From an uncultured Lachnospiraceae bacterium (GTDB lineage Bacteria; Bacillota; Clostridia; Lachnospirales; Lachnospiraceae), in contig CANQHZ010000020.1 in assembly GCA_947623805.1 (NCBI GenBank), forward strand, positions 1 through 46,670: DNA of 46,670 nt. The letters are read 5' to 3'. Both the position numbers and the translations under genes were made by a program. Below, piece after piece: positions 1-7,437 of this stretch. A model generated the notes under the pieces. That model ran no database searches. It was given only the letters and a program-made list of their open reading frames with translations, and was not told the DNA's origin. Within the stretch, counting starts at the first letter, position 1, and the number at the start of each line of letters is the position of its first letter.

Positions 1-43
1 GCTGGGCAAAGACAAACACTCCTTTATATTCTTCTAAATTCAT
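1..43 (-). CDS. etfA: Electron transfer flavoprotein alpha subunit, N-terminal fragment
   Basis: Only the first 14 codons lie in the window; the gene continues past base 1. The peptide begins MNLEEYKGVFVFAQ, which fits the start of EtfA. It follows etfB, its usual partner, and the ATG at 43-41 has a GGAGGATT ribosome-binding site just upstream. EtfA with EtfB carries electrons for butyryl-CoA dehydrogenase and, in butyrate formers, supports flavin-based bifurcation to ferredoxin. The start codon overlaps an upstream stop as TAATG. The assignment rests mainly on position, since so little sequence is visible. Confidence 0.85.
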   Translation of the reverse strand, partial: MNLEEYKGVFVFAQ

Positions 44-114
44 TATTTTAATCCTCCATTCTGCGGAACCTCAAAATCCTTAGGAAATGCCTGATTCCGA
101 CATCTCCCAAACAT
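43..114 (-). CDS. Possible small ORF between etfB and etfA (23 codons)
   Basis: An ATG at 114 opens 23 codons whose TAA overlaps the etfA ATG as TAATG, and whose last codons run through the etfA Shine-Dalgarno. No ribosome-binding site is visible before its own ATG, so it may simply be leader sequence. I recognise no family. It is listed because the etfB-etfA gap is normally short and this frame is open to the exact etfA start. Confidence 0.15.
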   Translation of the reverse strand: MFGRCRNQAFPKDFEVPQNGGLK

Positions 115-124
115 ATGTGAAGTC

Positions 125-175
125 TTAGGCGTCGTCTTTTACTGCCTGCCTTATGACTTCTTTATGTTTTGTCAT
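125..175 (-). CDS. Possible 16-residue peptide coupled to the etfB stop
   Basis: The etfB TAA overlaps an ATG (TAATG at 177-173), opening a short frame MTKHKEVIRQAVKDDA that then stops. Stop-start overlap is a usual sign of translational coupling, and the peptide has a helix-like, charged composition. It could be a real micro-peptide, a relic of an EtfB C-terminal tail, or chance. No homologue is known to me. Confidence 0.2.
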   Translation of the reverse strand: MTKHKEVIRQAVKDDA

Positions 176-957
176 TAAATTACATGTCTTGTTTTGAGCT
201 TGTCTATAATGTACGCAACTGACTCAGACGGATCGAGTGTAACTTTCTCACCCTGCCCTTTTCTTACCTTGTCAGACGCTCTTGCAATCTGTGTGGGAGA
301 ACCCTTTAAGCCAAGGTTTGAATCATCTACGTCCTTCAAATCCGCTCTGCCCCATGTGGTTATCTCAGCCTTGTAAGCATCAAAGATGCCGCCCGGCGTC
401 ATATAACGCGGCTCGTTCAGCTCTGCAAGCGCCGTGATAAGGCAAGGCATTTTAGCCTTTAATACATGATATCTGTCGTCATACTGGCGCTCTACGATAA
501 CGCTGTCGCCCTCTATCTCAATATTCTGCGCATATGATATTACAGGAATGCCAAGATGCTCGGAAATCTGAGGACCAACCTGCGCCGTATCGCCGTCGAT
601 AGCCTGACGGCCCGTGATGATTAAATCATATTCAAGATTGCGGATTGCGCCTGCAATCGTCTGTGATGTCGCCCATGTATCGGCTCCGCCAAGCACTCTG
701 TCCGTCACAAGGATACCCTTGTCAGCGCCCATGGCAAGCGCCTCCCTGAGAACCTCCTCCGCCTTGGGAAGTCCCATAGTAACTACTGTAACCTCCGCGC
801 CATACTTATCCTTTAATCTCAAAGCCGCTTCAAGTCCAGCCTTGTCATCAGGATTCATAATAGTCAGCATGGCAGCTCTATCAAGTGTACCGTCAGGATT
901 AAACTTAACGCCACCCTTTGTATCAGGTACCTGTTTTACACATACTACAACTTTCAT
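175..957 (-). CDS. etfB: Electron transfer flavoprotein beta subunit
   Basis: A 260-residue EtfB. The N-terminus MKVVVCVKQVPDT and the mid-protein stretch LIITGRQAIDGDTAQVGPQ are the family's hallmark sequences, the latter being the nucleotide-binding signature. Length is normal. With EtfA it forms the FAD-binding heterodimer that accepts electrons from NADH and, with butyryl-CoA dehydrogenase, couples crotonyl-CoA reduction to ferredoxin reduction in butyrate-forming anaerobes. It is the fifth gene of the butyrate operon. The start has a good AAGGAGA site. A gap of about 180 bp rich in hairpins separates it from bcd, which may set its mRNA level apart from bcd. Confidence 0.96.
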   Translation of the reverse strand: MKVVVCVKQVPDTKGGVKFNPDGTLDRAAMLTIMNPDDKAGLEAALRLKDKYGAEVTVVTMGLPKAEEVLREALAMGADKGILVTDRVLGGADTWATSQTIAGAIRNLEYDLIITGRQAIDGDTAQVGPQISEHLGIPVISYAQNIEIEGDSVIVERQYDDRYHVLKAKMPCLITALAELNEPRYMTPGGIFDAYKAEITTWGRADLKDVDDSNLGLKGSPTQIARASDKVRKGQGEKVTLDPSESVAYIIDKLKTRHVI

Positions 958-1001
958 GTTTATTCTCCTTATATTTTATAATCTTCCCATAATTATTGAC
1001 C

Positions 1002-1028
1002 AAAAGAACGCTGCCCTTGCGTTCTTTT
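1002..1028 (-). promoter_or_regulatory. Intergenic hairpin before etfB (AACGC family)
   Basis: Perfect 10-bp arms AAAAGAACGC / GCGTTCTTTT enclose a 7-nt loop. The loop and inner stem match the hairpin between thl and crt (17-nt core AACGCAAGGGCRGCGTT in mRNA sense). It lies within the operon transcript, so it may be a processing, stability or partial-termination element. Confidence 0.6.
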
Positions 1029-1054
1029 AAAAACTTAGCAAAAACTTAGCAATT

Positions 1055-1146
1055 CTTAGCATATGTCTTTTATATGCTTAGACGCGCTTAGTTTTTTATT
1101 CTTAGCATATGTCCTTTATATGCTTAGAAGTGCTTAGTTTTTTATT
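1055..1146 (-). repeat. Two tandem 46-bp hairpin units between bcd and etfB
   Basis: Units at 1055-1100 and 1101-1146 differ at only a few bases. Each contains a perfect 10-bp stem CTAAGCATAT / ATATGCTAAG with a 7-nt loop (1055-1081 and 1101-1127) followed by a CTTAG-TTTTTT stretch. Further CTTAG words at 1033-1059 look like decayed pieces of the same unit. The second unit overlaps the last bases of bcd. Likely an mRNA structural element. Confidence 0.75.
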
Positions 1147-2308
1147 TCAAAAGATTTGACGAAATTACCATTCTCTGTACTTCGCTCGTGCCCTCGTAAA
1201 TCTCTGTAATCTTAGCATCTCTCATCATGCGCTCTACTTCATACTCTCTCGTATAGCCATAGCCGCCGTGGAGCTGTACTGCCTTTGTAGTAACCTCCAT
1301 AGCCATCTCCGCAGCATAAAGCTTAGCCTGAGCAGCCTCTACGCTGTAAGAAGTCTTGTGATCCTTTGTGTACTGGTCCTTTGTCATAGCAGCCTTGTAA
1401 ACAAGCAGTTGAGCCGCCTGCGCCTTTGTCGCCATATCAGCAATCTGGAACTGCGTATTCTGGAAAGCTCCAATAGCGCGACCAAACTGTTTTCTCTCCT
1501 TGACATAGGCAATAGTCCTGTCAAGCGCACCCTCGCCAATGCCAAGAGCCTGTGCTGCGATACCGATACGTCCGCCATCAAGCGTATGCATTGCTATATT
1601 GAAGCCCTTGCCCTGCTGTCCAAGCATATTTTCCTTTGGTATGCGGCAATCCGTAAAGATCAACTCATATGTAGAAGAACCGCGGATACCCATTTTCTTC
1701 TCCTTCGTACCGAATGAGAAACCAGGAGTGCCTTTCTCGACTATAAATGCAGAAATTTCCTTTGTCATTCTGCCGCGTTTTTCAACCATGCCAGTGATAG
1801 CAAAAATAACATAAACGTCTGCCTCTTTGCCGTTTGTAATGAAAATCTTCGAACCGTTCAATACCCACTCGCCGCCGTCAAGAACAGCCTTTGTCTGCTG
1901 CCCCTGAGCGTCAGTGCCCGCGCCCGGCTCTGTAAGACCGAAAGCGCCAATCTTTCTGCCGCTTGCAAGGTCGGGAAGATATTTCTGCTTCTGCTCCTCT
2001 GTGCCGTATGTGAGAATGGGATCGCAGCAAAGGGAAGTATGCGCAGACACGATAACCGCCGTAGTGCCGCAGACTTTCGCAAGTTCCTCAACGCACATAA
2101 CATATGTCATAACATCGCAGCCCTGTCCGCCGTACTCCTTTGGAATGGGAATGCCGAGGAAACCTGCCTTAGCCATCTTCTCTACAGTGGCTCTCGGAAA
2201 CTCCTCTGTCTCGTCAACCTCGATTGCAAGAGGCTTTACCTCTTTTTCGGCAAACTCTTTGAAAAGAGTTCTCGCCATCTCATGCTCTTTACTTAATGTA
2301 AAATCCAT
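1142..2308 (-). CDS. bcd: Butyryl-CoA dehydrogenase (acyl-CoA dehydrogenase family)
   Basis: A 388-residue acyl-CoA dehydrogenase that reduces crotonyl-CoA to butyryl-CoA with EtfAB. Visible family blocks are the FGLTEPGAGTDAQ flavin/substrate region near residue 130, QLHGGYGYTREYEVERMMRDAK, and the C-terminal EIYEGTSEVQRMV holding the catalytic glutamate. I start at MDFTLSKEHEMAR because GGAGGAGT lies just upstream; an earlier in-frame ATG 21 bases up would place that site inside the gene. The operon context (thl, crt, hbd, etf) supports the short-chain butyryl specificity rather than a catabolic enzyme. Confidence 0.96.
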   Translation of the reverse strand: MDFTLSKEHEMARTLFKEFAEKEVKPLAIEVDETEEFPRATVEKMAKAGFLGIPIPKEYGGQGCDVMTYVMCVEELAKVCGTTAVIVSAHTSLCCDPILTYGTEEQKQKYLPDLASGRKIGAFGLTEPGAGTDAQGQQTKAVLDGGEWVLNGSKIFITNGKEADVYVIFAITGMVEKRGRMTKEISAFIVEKGTPGFSFGTKEKKMGIRGSSTYELIFTDCRIPKENMLGQQGKGFNIAMHTLDGGRIGIAAQALGIGEGALDRTIAYVKERKQFGRAIGAFQNTQFQIADMATKAQAAQLLVYKAAMTKDQYTKDHKTSYSVEAAQAKLYAAEMAMEVTTKAVQLHGGYGYTREYEVERMMRDAKITEIYEGTSEVQRMVISSNLLK

Positions 2309-2367
2309 GTTTTTACTCCTCCATATCAATATATTAAATATATGCCAGTTTATTTATTGCCGCATAA

Positions 2368-3207
2368 TTACTTGCTGTAATCGTAAAAGCCCTTGCCTGT
2401 CTTTTTGCCAAGCTTGCCGGCCCTTACCATCTTTCTAAGAAGCGGTGACGGCGCATACTTGGAATCGCCTGTCTCCGCGTAAATTACCTCCATAATCGCA
2501 AGCACGATATCAAGCCCAATATAATCTCCAAGAGCCAGCGGTCCCATCGGATGGTTTGCGCCAAGCTGCATTGCCACGTCAATATCCTCTACGCTTGCAA
2601 CGCCTGCCGCATATACGTTAATCGCCTCGTTAATCATAGGAATCAAAATCCTGTTTACAACAAATCCTGCCGCCTCGTTTACTTCAACAGGCGTCTTGCC
2701 GATTTCTGTAGCAATGCTCTTGATCTTCTCTACTAAATCGGCAGGCGTATTCGCGCCCGCAATAACTTCAACCAGCTTCATCCTGTCGGCAGGATTAAAG
2801 AAGTGCATACCAACCAGCGGACGGTCAAGTCCCGCGCCCATTTCCGTGATGGAAAGTGAAGATGTGTTTGTCGCGAAAATACAATCAGGCTTTACAATCT
2901 CCTGCAATTCCTTAAAGGTTGTCTTCTTTAATTCCATCTTTTCAGGCGCAACCTCGATAACAAGGTCGCAGTCTGTACAGATGTCCTTTAAGCCTGTGAC
3001 AATCTTGTTTGCTATCGCGTCAGCCTTCTCCTGAGTGATTTTTTCCTTGCCTACGAGGAAATTGAGATTTTTTAAAATCTTAGCCTTGCCGCCGTCTGCA
3101 AACTCCTGCTTAATATCACATAAGCAGACCTCATATCCGTCTGTCATGGCAAATGCCTGCGCAATGCCTGAACCCATTGTTCCCGCACCGATAATACCTA
3201 CCTTCAT
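2368..3207 (-). CDS. hbd: 3-hydroxybutyryl-CoA dehydrogenase
   Basis: A 279-residue enzyme reducing acetoacetyl-CoA to 3-hydroxybutyryl-CoA. The Rossmann motif GIIGAGTMGSGIAQAFA opens the protein, and the catalytic histidine lies in VGMHFFNPADRMKLVEVI. The C-terminal dimerisation domain begins at GFVVNRILIPMINEA. Length matches the clostridial Hbd family (about 280 residues). It sits third in the operon between crt and bcd, with a GGAGGAATT ribosome-binding site. Cofactor preference (NADH or NADPH) cannot be told by eye. Confidence 0.96.
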   Translation of the reverse strand: MKVGIIGAGTMGSGIAQAFAMTDGYEVCLCDIKQEFADGGKAKILKNLNFLVGKEKITQEKADAIANKIVTGLKDICTDCDLVIEVAPEKMELKKTTFKELQEIVKPDCIFATNTSSLSITEMGAGLDRPLVGMHFFNPADRMKLVEVIAGANTPADLVEKIKSIATEIGKTPVEVNEAAGFVVNRILIPMINEAINVYAAGVASVEDIDVAMQLGANHPMGPLALGDYIGLDIVLAIMEVIYAETGDSKYAPSPLLRKMVRAGKLGKKTGKGFYDYSK

Positions 3208-3289
3208 TTTTGTAATTCCTCCTCTTTTTTAATATGTTTTTGTACAACAGAAAACGCGTTTTTAAAGTTTTCTATTGTCATAAATCACA

Positions 3290-3318
3290 AGTAAACGCAA
3301 ATGTAATCTGCGTTTACT
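3290..3318 (-). promoter_or_regulatory. Intergenic hairpin between crt and hbd
   Basis: Perfect 10-bp arms AGTAAACGCA / TGCGTTTACT with a 9-nt loop lie 10 bases beyond the crt stop. A second, weaker inverted pair AGAAAAC / GTTTTCT lies at about 3249-3273. Both are inside the operon transcript and share the AACGC word with the hairpins near thl and etfB. Confidence 0.6.
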
Positions 3319-3327
3319 CGAAAAATA

Positions 3328-4113
3328 TTAACAGTTCTTGAACGGTTCCTTAACCTTTTCCTTGTTCTTGTCCAGGAAAAATGCCATGCCGTATTTCTGA
3401 TCCTCTGTCTCAAAGCAGTCGCCGAAAAGCTTCTCCTCGATAACAATCGCCTCGTCCATATCAGCATCAAGTCCTTCGTTGATTGCCTTTTTGCAGTTGC
3501 GTACAGCTATCGGAGCATTCTTTGCTATGGTTGACGCCAGCTTCTCAGCCTGCGCCATAAGCTCCTCCTGAGAATAAACGGCATTTACAAGACCTATCCT
3601 GTATGCCTCGTCTGCCTTGATGTTTCTCGCCGTGTAAATCATCTGCTTAGCCATGCCCGCGCCCACAAGACGCGCAAGCCTCTGTGTACCGCCAAAGCCC
3701 GGCGTGATGCCAAGACCTACCTCAGGCTGTCCAAATACTGCATTGTCAGAGCATATCCTGATATCGCAGCTCATAGCTATCTCGCAGCCGCCGCCAAGCG
3801 CAAAGCCGTTTACCGCAGCGATTACAGGAATAGGGAATGTCTCGAGCTTTCTGAATACGTCATTTCCCTTCTTGCCGAATGCTTCGCCCTCCGCCTTTGT
3901 GAGCGTACTCATCTCTCCGATGTCCGCGCCCGCCACAAAAGATTTAGCGCCCGCACCTGTGAGTATAAGGCATCTGACCTCGTCAAGATTTACAGCGTCA
4001 AGCGCCGCATTTAATTCATCAAGCACCTGTGAATTGAGGGCATTCAAAGCTTTCTCGCGGTTGATAGTGATTTTGCCCACCGCGCCGTTCTGTTCATATA
4101 AAATAAAGTCCAT
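3328..4113 (-). CDS. crt: 3-hydroxybutyryl-CoA dehydratase (crotonase)
   Basis: A 261-residue enoyl-CoA hydratase/isomerase-fold enzyme dehydrating 3-hydroxybutyryl-CoA to crotonyl-CoA. The oxyanion-hole segment is SFVAGADIGEM near residue 60. The second active-site block AVNGFALGGGCEIAMSCD and then FGQPEVGLGITPGFGGTQRL follow the classic crotonase order, with both catalytic glutamates present. Length is typical. It lies second in the operon, 67 bases after thl, with a GGAGGATT ribosome-binding site. Confidence 0.96.
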   Translation of the reverse strand: MDFILYEQNGAVGKITINREKALNALNSQVLDELNAALDAVNLDEVRCLILTGAGAKSFVAGADIGEMSTLTKAEGEAFGKKGNDVFRKLETFPIPVIAAVNGFALGGGCEIAMSCDIRICSDNAVFGQPEVGLGITPGFGGTQRLARLVGAGMAKQMIYTARNIKADEAYRIGLVNAVYSQEELMAQAEKLASTIAKNAPIAVRNCKKAINEGLDADMDEAIVIEEKLFGDCFETEDQKYGMAFFLDKNKEKVKEPFKNC

Positions 4114-4158
4114 CTTAATCCTCCATATCTTACCTATCTATCGGTTTTACCCAGTCCG

Positions 4159-4181
4159 AAAAACGCCGCCCTTGCGTTTTT
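4159..4181 (-). promoter_or_regulatory. Hairpin at the thl-crt junction (AACGC family)
   Basis: Arms AAAAACGC / GCGTTTTT around a 7-nt loop touch the thl stop codon. Its core is the same as that at 1002-1028. The trailing T-run gives it the look of a weak terminator, so it could trim transcription after thl and raise thiolase mRNA relative to the rest. Confidence 0.6.
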
Positions 4182-5365
4182 TATTCGTATTTCTTTACGA
4201 TTGTAGAGCAGCCCATGCCACCGCCGATACACAATGTAGCAAGACCTGTCTTAGCGCCTCTTGCCTCCATCTCATGAAGCAGCGTGACAAGAATACGGCA
4301 GCCTGACGCGCCTACGGGATGTCCAAGAGCGATAGCGCCTCCGTTGGGATTGAGCTGCTTGTCAACATCAATGCCAAGCTCTCTGCCTACAGCGATTGAC
4401 TGCGCTGCAAAAGCTTCGTTTGCCTCAATGATGTCAAAGTCCTCAATCTTCATGCCTGTCTTAGCCATTACCTTCTTTGTGGCTGCTACGGGACCTATGC
4501 CCATTACCTCGGGTCTTACGCCTGCAAGCGCACCCGCAACCCACTCTGCCATAGGCTTAACGCCAAGCTCCTTAGCCTTCTCCTCTGTCATAACTACGAT
4601 AGCGGCAGCGCCATCATTGATACCTGACGCATTGCCAGCCGTAACATATTTATCCTTGTTGATTGGACGGAGCTTTGCAAGACCTTCCATAGTAGAGCCA
4701 GGTCTTGGTCCCTCGTCAACCTTAAACTCGATTGTCTCTTTCTTTTTCTTAACCATTACAGGAACGATTTCCTTGTCAAACGCGCCCGACTTCTGAGCCG
4801 CCTCTGTCTTCTGCTGGCTCTTTAACGCGAACTCGTCAAGCTCCTCGCGCGTGATGCCCCACTCATCGCAGATATTGTCTGCTGTTTGAATCATATGGTA
4901 ATCATTGAAAGCGTCCCAGAGAGCGTCCTTAATCATTGTATCAACCAAAACGCCGTTGTTCATTCTATAGCCGAAACGCGCGTTAGGCAGAGCAAACGGA
5001 GCCATTGACATGTTCTCCATACCGCCTGCGACAACGATATCAGCATCGCCTGCTTCAATCATCTGAGCCGCCATATTTACGCAGTTAAGACCTGAACCGC
5101 ATACTACATTTATCGTAACAGCGGGCGTTTCAATGGGAAGCCCTGCCTTGATTGCCGCCTGACGCGCCACGTTCTGTCCCTGACCTGCCTGTATAACGCA
5201 GCCCATATATACGTGGTCTACCTTTTCAGGAGCCACTCCTGCCCTGTTTAAAGCCTCTTTGATTACGATAGCGCCAAGCTCCGCCGCAGGAGTGGTGCTG
5301 AGTGAACCGCCCATAGTGCCGATTGCTGTACGGCAGGCGCCTGCCAATACGATTTTCTTTGCCAT
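4181..5365 (-). CDS. thl: Acetyl-CoA acetyltransferase (thiolase)
   Basis: A 394-residue biosynthetic thiolase condensing two acetyl-CoA to acetoacetyl-CoA, the entry step of butyrate formation. Active-site residues are visible: C89 in [11 protein letters not shown]349 in [10 protein letters not shown] and C379 in [10 protein letters not shown] start at MAKKIVLAG since GGAGGAAT lies directly upstream; the in-frame ATG 15 bases earlier overlaps that site. It is the first gene of the operon, behind a strong promoter with two candidate Rex operators. Confidence 0.97.
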   Translation of the reverse strand: MAKKIVLAGACRTAIGTMGGSLSTTPAAELGAIVIKEALNRAGVAPEKVDHVYMGCVIQAGQGQNVARQAAIKAGLPIETPAVTINVVCGSGLNCVNMAAQMIEAGDADIVVAGGMENMSMAPFALPNARFGYRMNNGVLVDTMIKDALWDAFNDYHMIQTADNICDEWGITREELDEFALKSQQKTEAAQKSGAFDKEIVPVMVKKKKETIEFKVDEGPRPGSTMEGLAKLRPINKDKYVTAGNASGINDGAAAIVVMTEEKAKELGVKPMAEWVAGALAGVRPEVMGIGPVAATKKVMAKTGMKIEDFDIIEANEAFAAQSIAVGRELGIDVDKQLNPNGGAIALGHPVGASGCRILVTLLHEMEARGAKTGLATLCIGGGMGCSTIVKKYE

Positions 5366-5418
5366 TATCAATTCCTCCATTTGCTAATAAAGCTGTTTAT
5401 TGGTTTACATTTGCCTGA

Positions 5419-5436
5419 TTGTTATTTTTATCACAA
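5419..5436. promoter_or_regulatory. Candidate Rex operator, downstream site
   Basis: The 18-mer TTGTTATTTTTATCACAA agrees with 11 of the 14 fixed positions of the clostridial Rex consensus TTGTTAANNNNTTAACAA. It lies just downstream of the thl -10 box. Its centre is 40 bp from the upstream site. Rex senses the NADH/NAD+ ratio and is known to control butyrate genes in clostridia; binding here is inferred. Confidence 0.5.
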
Positions 5437-5447
5437 TCACTTCGCTT

Positions 5448-5476
5448 ATTTTATCACATTGTTAAAAAAAAAGCAA
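5448..5476 (-). promoter_or_regulatory. Promoter of the butyrate operon
   Basis: Reading the minus strand, -35 TTGCTT and -10 TAAAAT are separated by 17 bases, about 85-110 bases before the thl start. A run of nine T fills the spacer. The -35 and spacer are covered by a Rex-like 18-mer. Confidence 0.6.
5459..5476. promoter_or_regulatory. Candidate Rex operator, overlapping the -35 region
   Basis: TTGTTAAAAAAAAAGCAA has one perfect half-site (TTGTTAA) and matches 11 of the 14 fixed positions of the clostridial Rex consensus. It overlaps the -35 element and spacer of the thl promoter, where binding would block RNA polymerase. Confidence 0.5.
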
Positions 5477-5487
5477 TCTATTTATTA

Positions 5488-6555
5488 TTATAATTCTGCA
5501 TTTTGAGATTTTTTTGCTTCTTCCACGACAGGGTCAACAAGCCTGTAACGCCTGTACCATTCCTTTGTGTTGTCATTTCGCTCCACATCGCTGCGATTTG
5601 CGCTCAGGAAACGCGCAAGCTGGTAAAAATCAACCCATATCTCGTTATTCCCCTCTTTCTGCGACTCATCAAAGATAAGCTGCAGTCCTACGTGGAGATG
5701 TACAGTGTCTATATTGTTGACATTTTCCTTGTCGCTGTAGCCTGTGTGCCCCATATAGCCTATCACGTCACCCGCCGTGACAAAATCGCCCTCTTTCAAT
5801 CCCTCCGCATAAGGCCTATTCTGTCGCAGATGCGCGTAGTAATAATAACGTTTTTTGTCAAAGCTGCGTATGCCTATGCGCCAGCCGCCGTAGCGGTTCC
5901 AGCCAAGCGCCTCCACATATCCCGACTCGCACGCGATAATTGGAGTACCTATCAGCCCCATCATGTCGTGTCCAAGGTGCTGTCTTTTGTAGCCAAAGCT
6001 GCGTGACACGCCAAAATCATCATAATCCTGATATGAAAATCCCTTTGCAATCGGCGAAAACGCCTTTAAGCCATATTTTTTCTGCATTTTGCCGTTTCCG
6101 TCTTCAATTTCATACTCGCCAAGCATGCCGCCAAGCACTGCCCCGTATGCCTCATAATAATACGAAAAATATTCATACTTCTGAATCAAGCCCTCTTTCG
6201 TAATCTCTTTTTCCGAAAGCTGCTTTGCAATGCTGTCAATATATTTCTCAGAGTTTTCACCAAATTCCCCACCTCCGCGCATCGCCGCATATGCAAGCAG
6301 GACAATCCAATCTAAATGCACGTCGCTCTCATAGCTTTCTACATCCATCAGACACGCCTTTTTCAGCGCCTCATACGACGCGTTAAAATCCACCCATTTT
6401 ATGTAGTCGTCCGTATTCTGCGCCACATACTCCCCGGCTGCCGTTGATGTGCCGTTTACCGTGGCTGCCTCCTTTAGAGCTTCCTCGTAAAAATATATCC
6501 CTGACGCAAGCACAAACGCGCCCGCTATCAGCAAAAACATAATCCTGCCCCGCAT
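5488..6555 (-). CDS. Membrane-anchored M23 metallopeptidase
   Basis: A cell-wall peptidase of the M23/LytM family. A single N-terminal membrane segment (FLLIAGAFVLASGIYFY) anchors it, followed by an extracytoplasmic region and a C-terminal peptidase domain. Zinc ligands are visible as H193-x3-D197 in RQHLGHDMMG and H286-L-H288 in HLHVGLQ. I choose the ATG at 6555 because GGTGG lies just upstream; another ATG at 6603 (MASYITSK) is possible. Any longer start would read through the hpf terminator and is rejected. It is a lone gene between hpf and the butyrate operon; substrate peptide bond not deducible. Confidence 0.8.
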   Translation of the reverse strand: MRGRIMFLLIAGAFVLASGIYFYEEALKEAATVNGTSTAAGEYVAQNTDDYIKWVDFNASYEALKKACLMDVESYESDVHLDWIVLLAYAAMRGGGEFGENSEKYIDSIAKQLSEKEITKEGLIQKYEYFSYYYEAYGAVLGGMLGEYEIEDGNGKMQKKYGLKAFSPIAKGFSYQDYDDFGVSRSFGYKRQHLGHDMMGLIGTPIIACESGYVEALGWNRYGGWRIGIRSFDKKRYYYYAHLRQNRPYAEGLKEGDFVTAGDVIGYMGHTGYSDKENVNNIDTVHLHVGLQLIFDESQKEGNNEIWVDFYQLARFLSANRSDVERNDNTKEWYRRYRLVDPVVEEAKKSQNAEL

Positions 6556-6626
6556 ATACCACCATATATCCGCAACAACTTTACTTGTAATATATGATGC
6601 CATTTCGTTTTTTAGATTTAAGCGCA

Positions 6627-6658
6627 AAAAAATTGCCGCATTTATACGGCAATTTTTT
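6627..6658 (-). terminator. Intrinsic terminator after hpf
   Basis: Arms AAAAAATTGCCG / CGGCAATTTTTT (12 bp, perfect) with an 8-nt loop and T-runs on both strands. It lies 47 bases past the hpf stop and could work in both directions. Confidence 0.8.
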
Positions 6659-6705
6659 ATAAAAATATTCAATTCTTATTGATTACTTATTGATTATTTT
6701 AATCC

Positions 6706-7239
6706 TTACTTCTCCGGCTCTATCAGACCGTAAGTGTTGCCTTTTCTCTTATACACCACGTTTACATCGTCCGTCTCTGCATTGCAGAATACATAGAAGT
6801 CATGCCCCAAAAGTTCCATCTGTACGCATGCGTCCTCGGGGTACATAGGCTTGATGTCAAACTTCTTGGTGCGCACGATTTTGACCTCGTCGTCGTCAGC
6901 GCCATAATCCTTGTCCATAAAATCCGTGCGCAGACTTGCCGCGCCCGCCTGCTGCTCTGCCCTGAATTTATTTCTGTATTTCTTAAGCTGCCTCTCTATA
7001 ACCTCCGCCGCAAGGTCTATCGACACATACATATCGTTGCTTACCTGCTCAGAACGTATGATATTGCCCTTTACAGGGATAGTCACCTCTATTTTCTGCC
7101 TTTCTTTCTCGACGCTCAATGTCGCGTGCACCTCTGTCTCAGGCGTGAAATATTTGTCAAGCTTGCCAATCTTGTCCTCAACCGCAGACTTTAACCCCGG
7201 AGTAATCTCAATATTTTTACCACTGATTATAAATTTCAT
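6706..7239 (-). CDS. hpf: Long-form ribosome hibernation promoting factor
   Basis: A 177-residue HPF/YfiA protein. Residues 1 to about 100 form the ribosome-binding domain (KFIISGKNIEITPGLKSAVEDKIGKLDKYF), followed by a linker, then a C-terminal dimerisation domain (VKIVRTKKFDIKPMYPEDACVQMELLGHDFYVFCN is its body). The two-domain layout is the long form, which pairs 70S ribosomes into 100S dimers in slow-growing Firmicutes. I prefer ATG 7239; a GTG at 7248 sits too close to AAGGGA. A strong promoter lies upstream and a terminator follows, so it is monocistronic. Confidence 0.93.
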   Translation of the reverse strand: MKFIISGKNIEITPGLKSAVEDKIGKLDKYFTPETEVHATLSVEKERQKIEVTIPVKGNIIRSEQVSNDMYVSIDLAAEVIERQLKKYRNKFRAEQQAGAASLRTDFMDKDYGADDDEVKIVRTKKFDIKPMYPEDACVQMELLGHDFYVFCNAETDDVNVVYKRKGNTYGLIEPEK

Positions 7240-7274
7240 TACACTCACGTCCCTTCGTAAATAATTGTATATTT

Positions 7275-7302
7275 ATTATATCACATACACCTATTTTTTC
7301 AA
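7275..7302 (-). promoter_or_regulatory. hpf promoter
   Basis: Minus-strand -35 TTGAAA and -10 TATAAT (TGATATAAT) are 16 bases apart, about 35 bases before the hpf start. Confidence 0.65.
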
Positions 7303-7337
7303 TAATTTTTGCCGCTTATTATTAATTTTTTTGATAA

Positions 7338-7380
7338 TTTTCCGACATTTTATTTTGTTTTCCGACATTTAATTTGTCAA
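7338..7380 (-). promoter_or_regulatory. Second candidate hpf promoter with a 20-bp-spaced direct repeat
   Basis: TTGACA (7380-7375) and CAAAAT (7357-7352) are 17 bases apart. The word AAATGTCGGAAAA occurs twice with a 20-bp period (7338-7350 and 7358-7370), once in the spacer and once after the -10. The regulator is unknown; the word is close to but not equal to a Spo0A box (TGTCGAA). Confidence 0.4.
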
Positions 7381-7437
7381 GGAAATTTTGAAAAAAATCC
7401 GCTTTCTGTCAAAATTTGTACATATTTTTCCATGGCA

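Noticed and set aside
43-175. Frameshifted remnant of a single gene between etfB and etfA
   Set aside because: Joining the two short frames by a shift gives no recognisable protein, and etfB itself ends normally.
6604-6672. Longer N-terminus for the M23 peptidase
   Set aside because: The extra codons are translated from the hpf terminator hairpin, which the mRNA would not normally contain.
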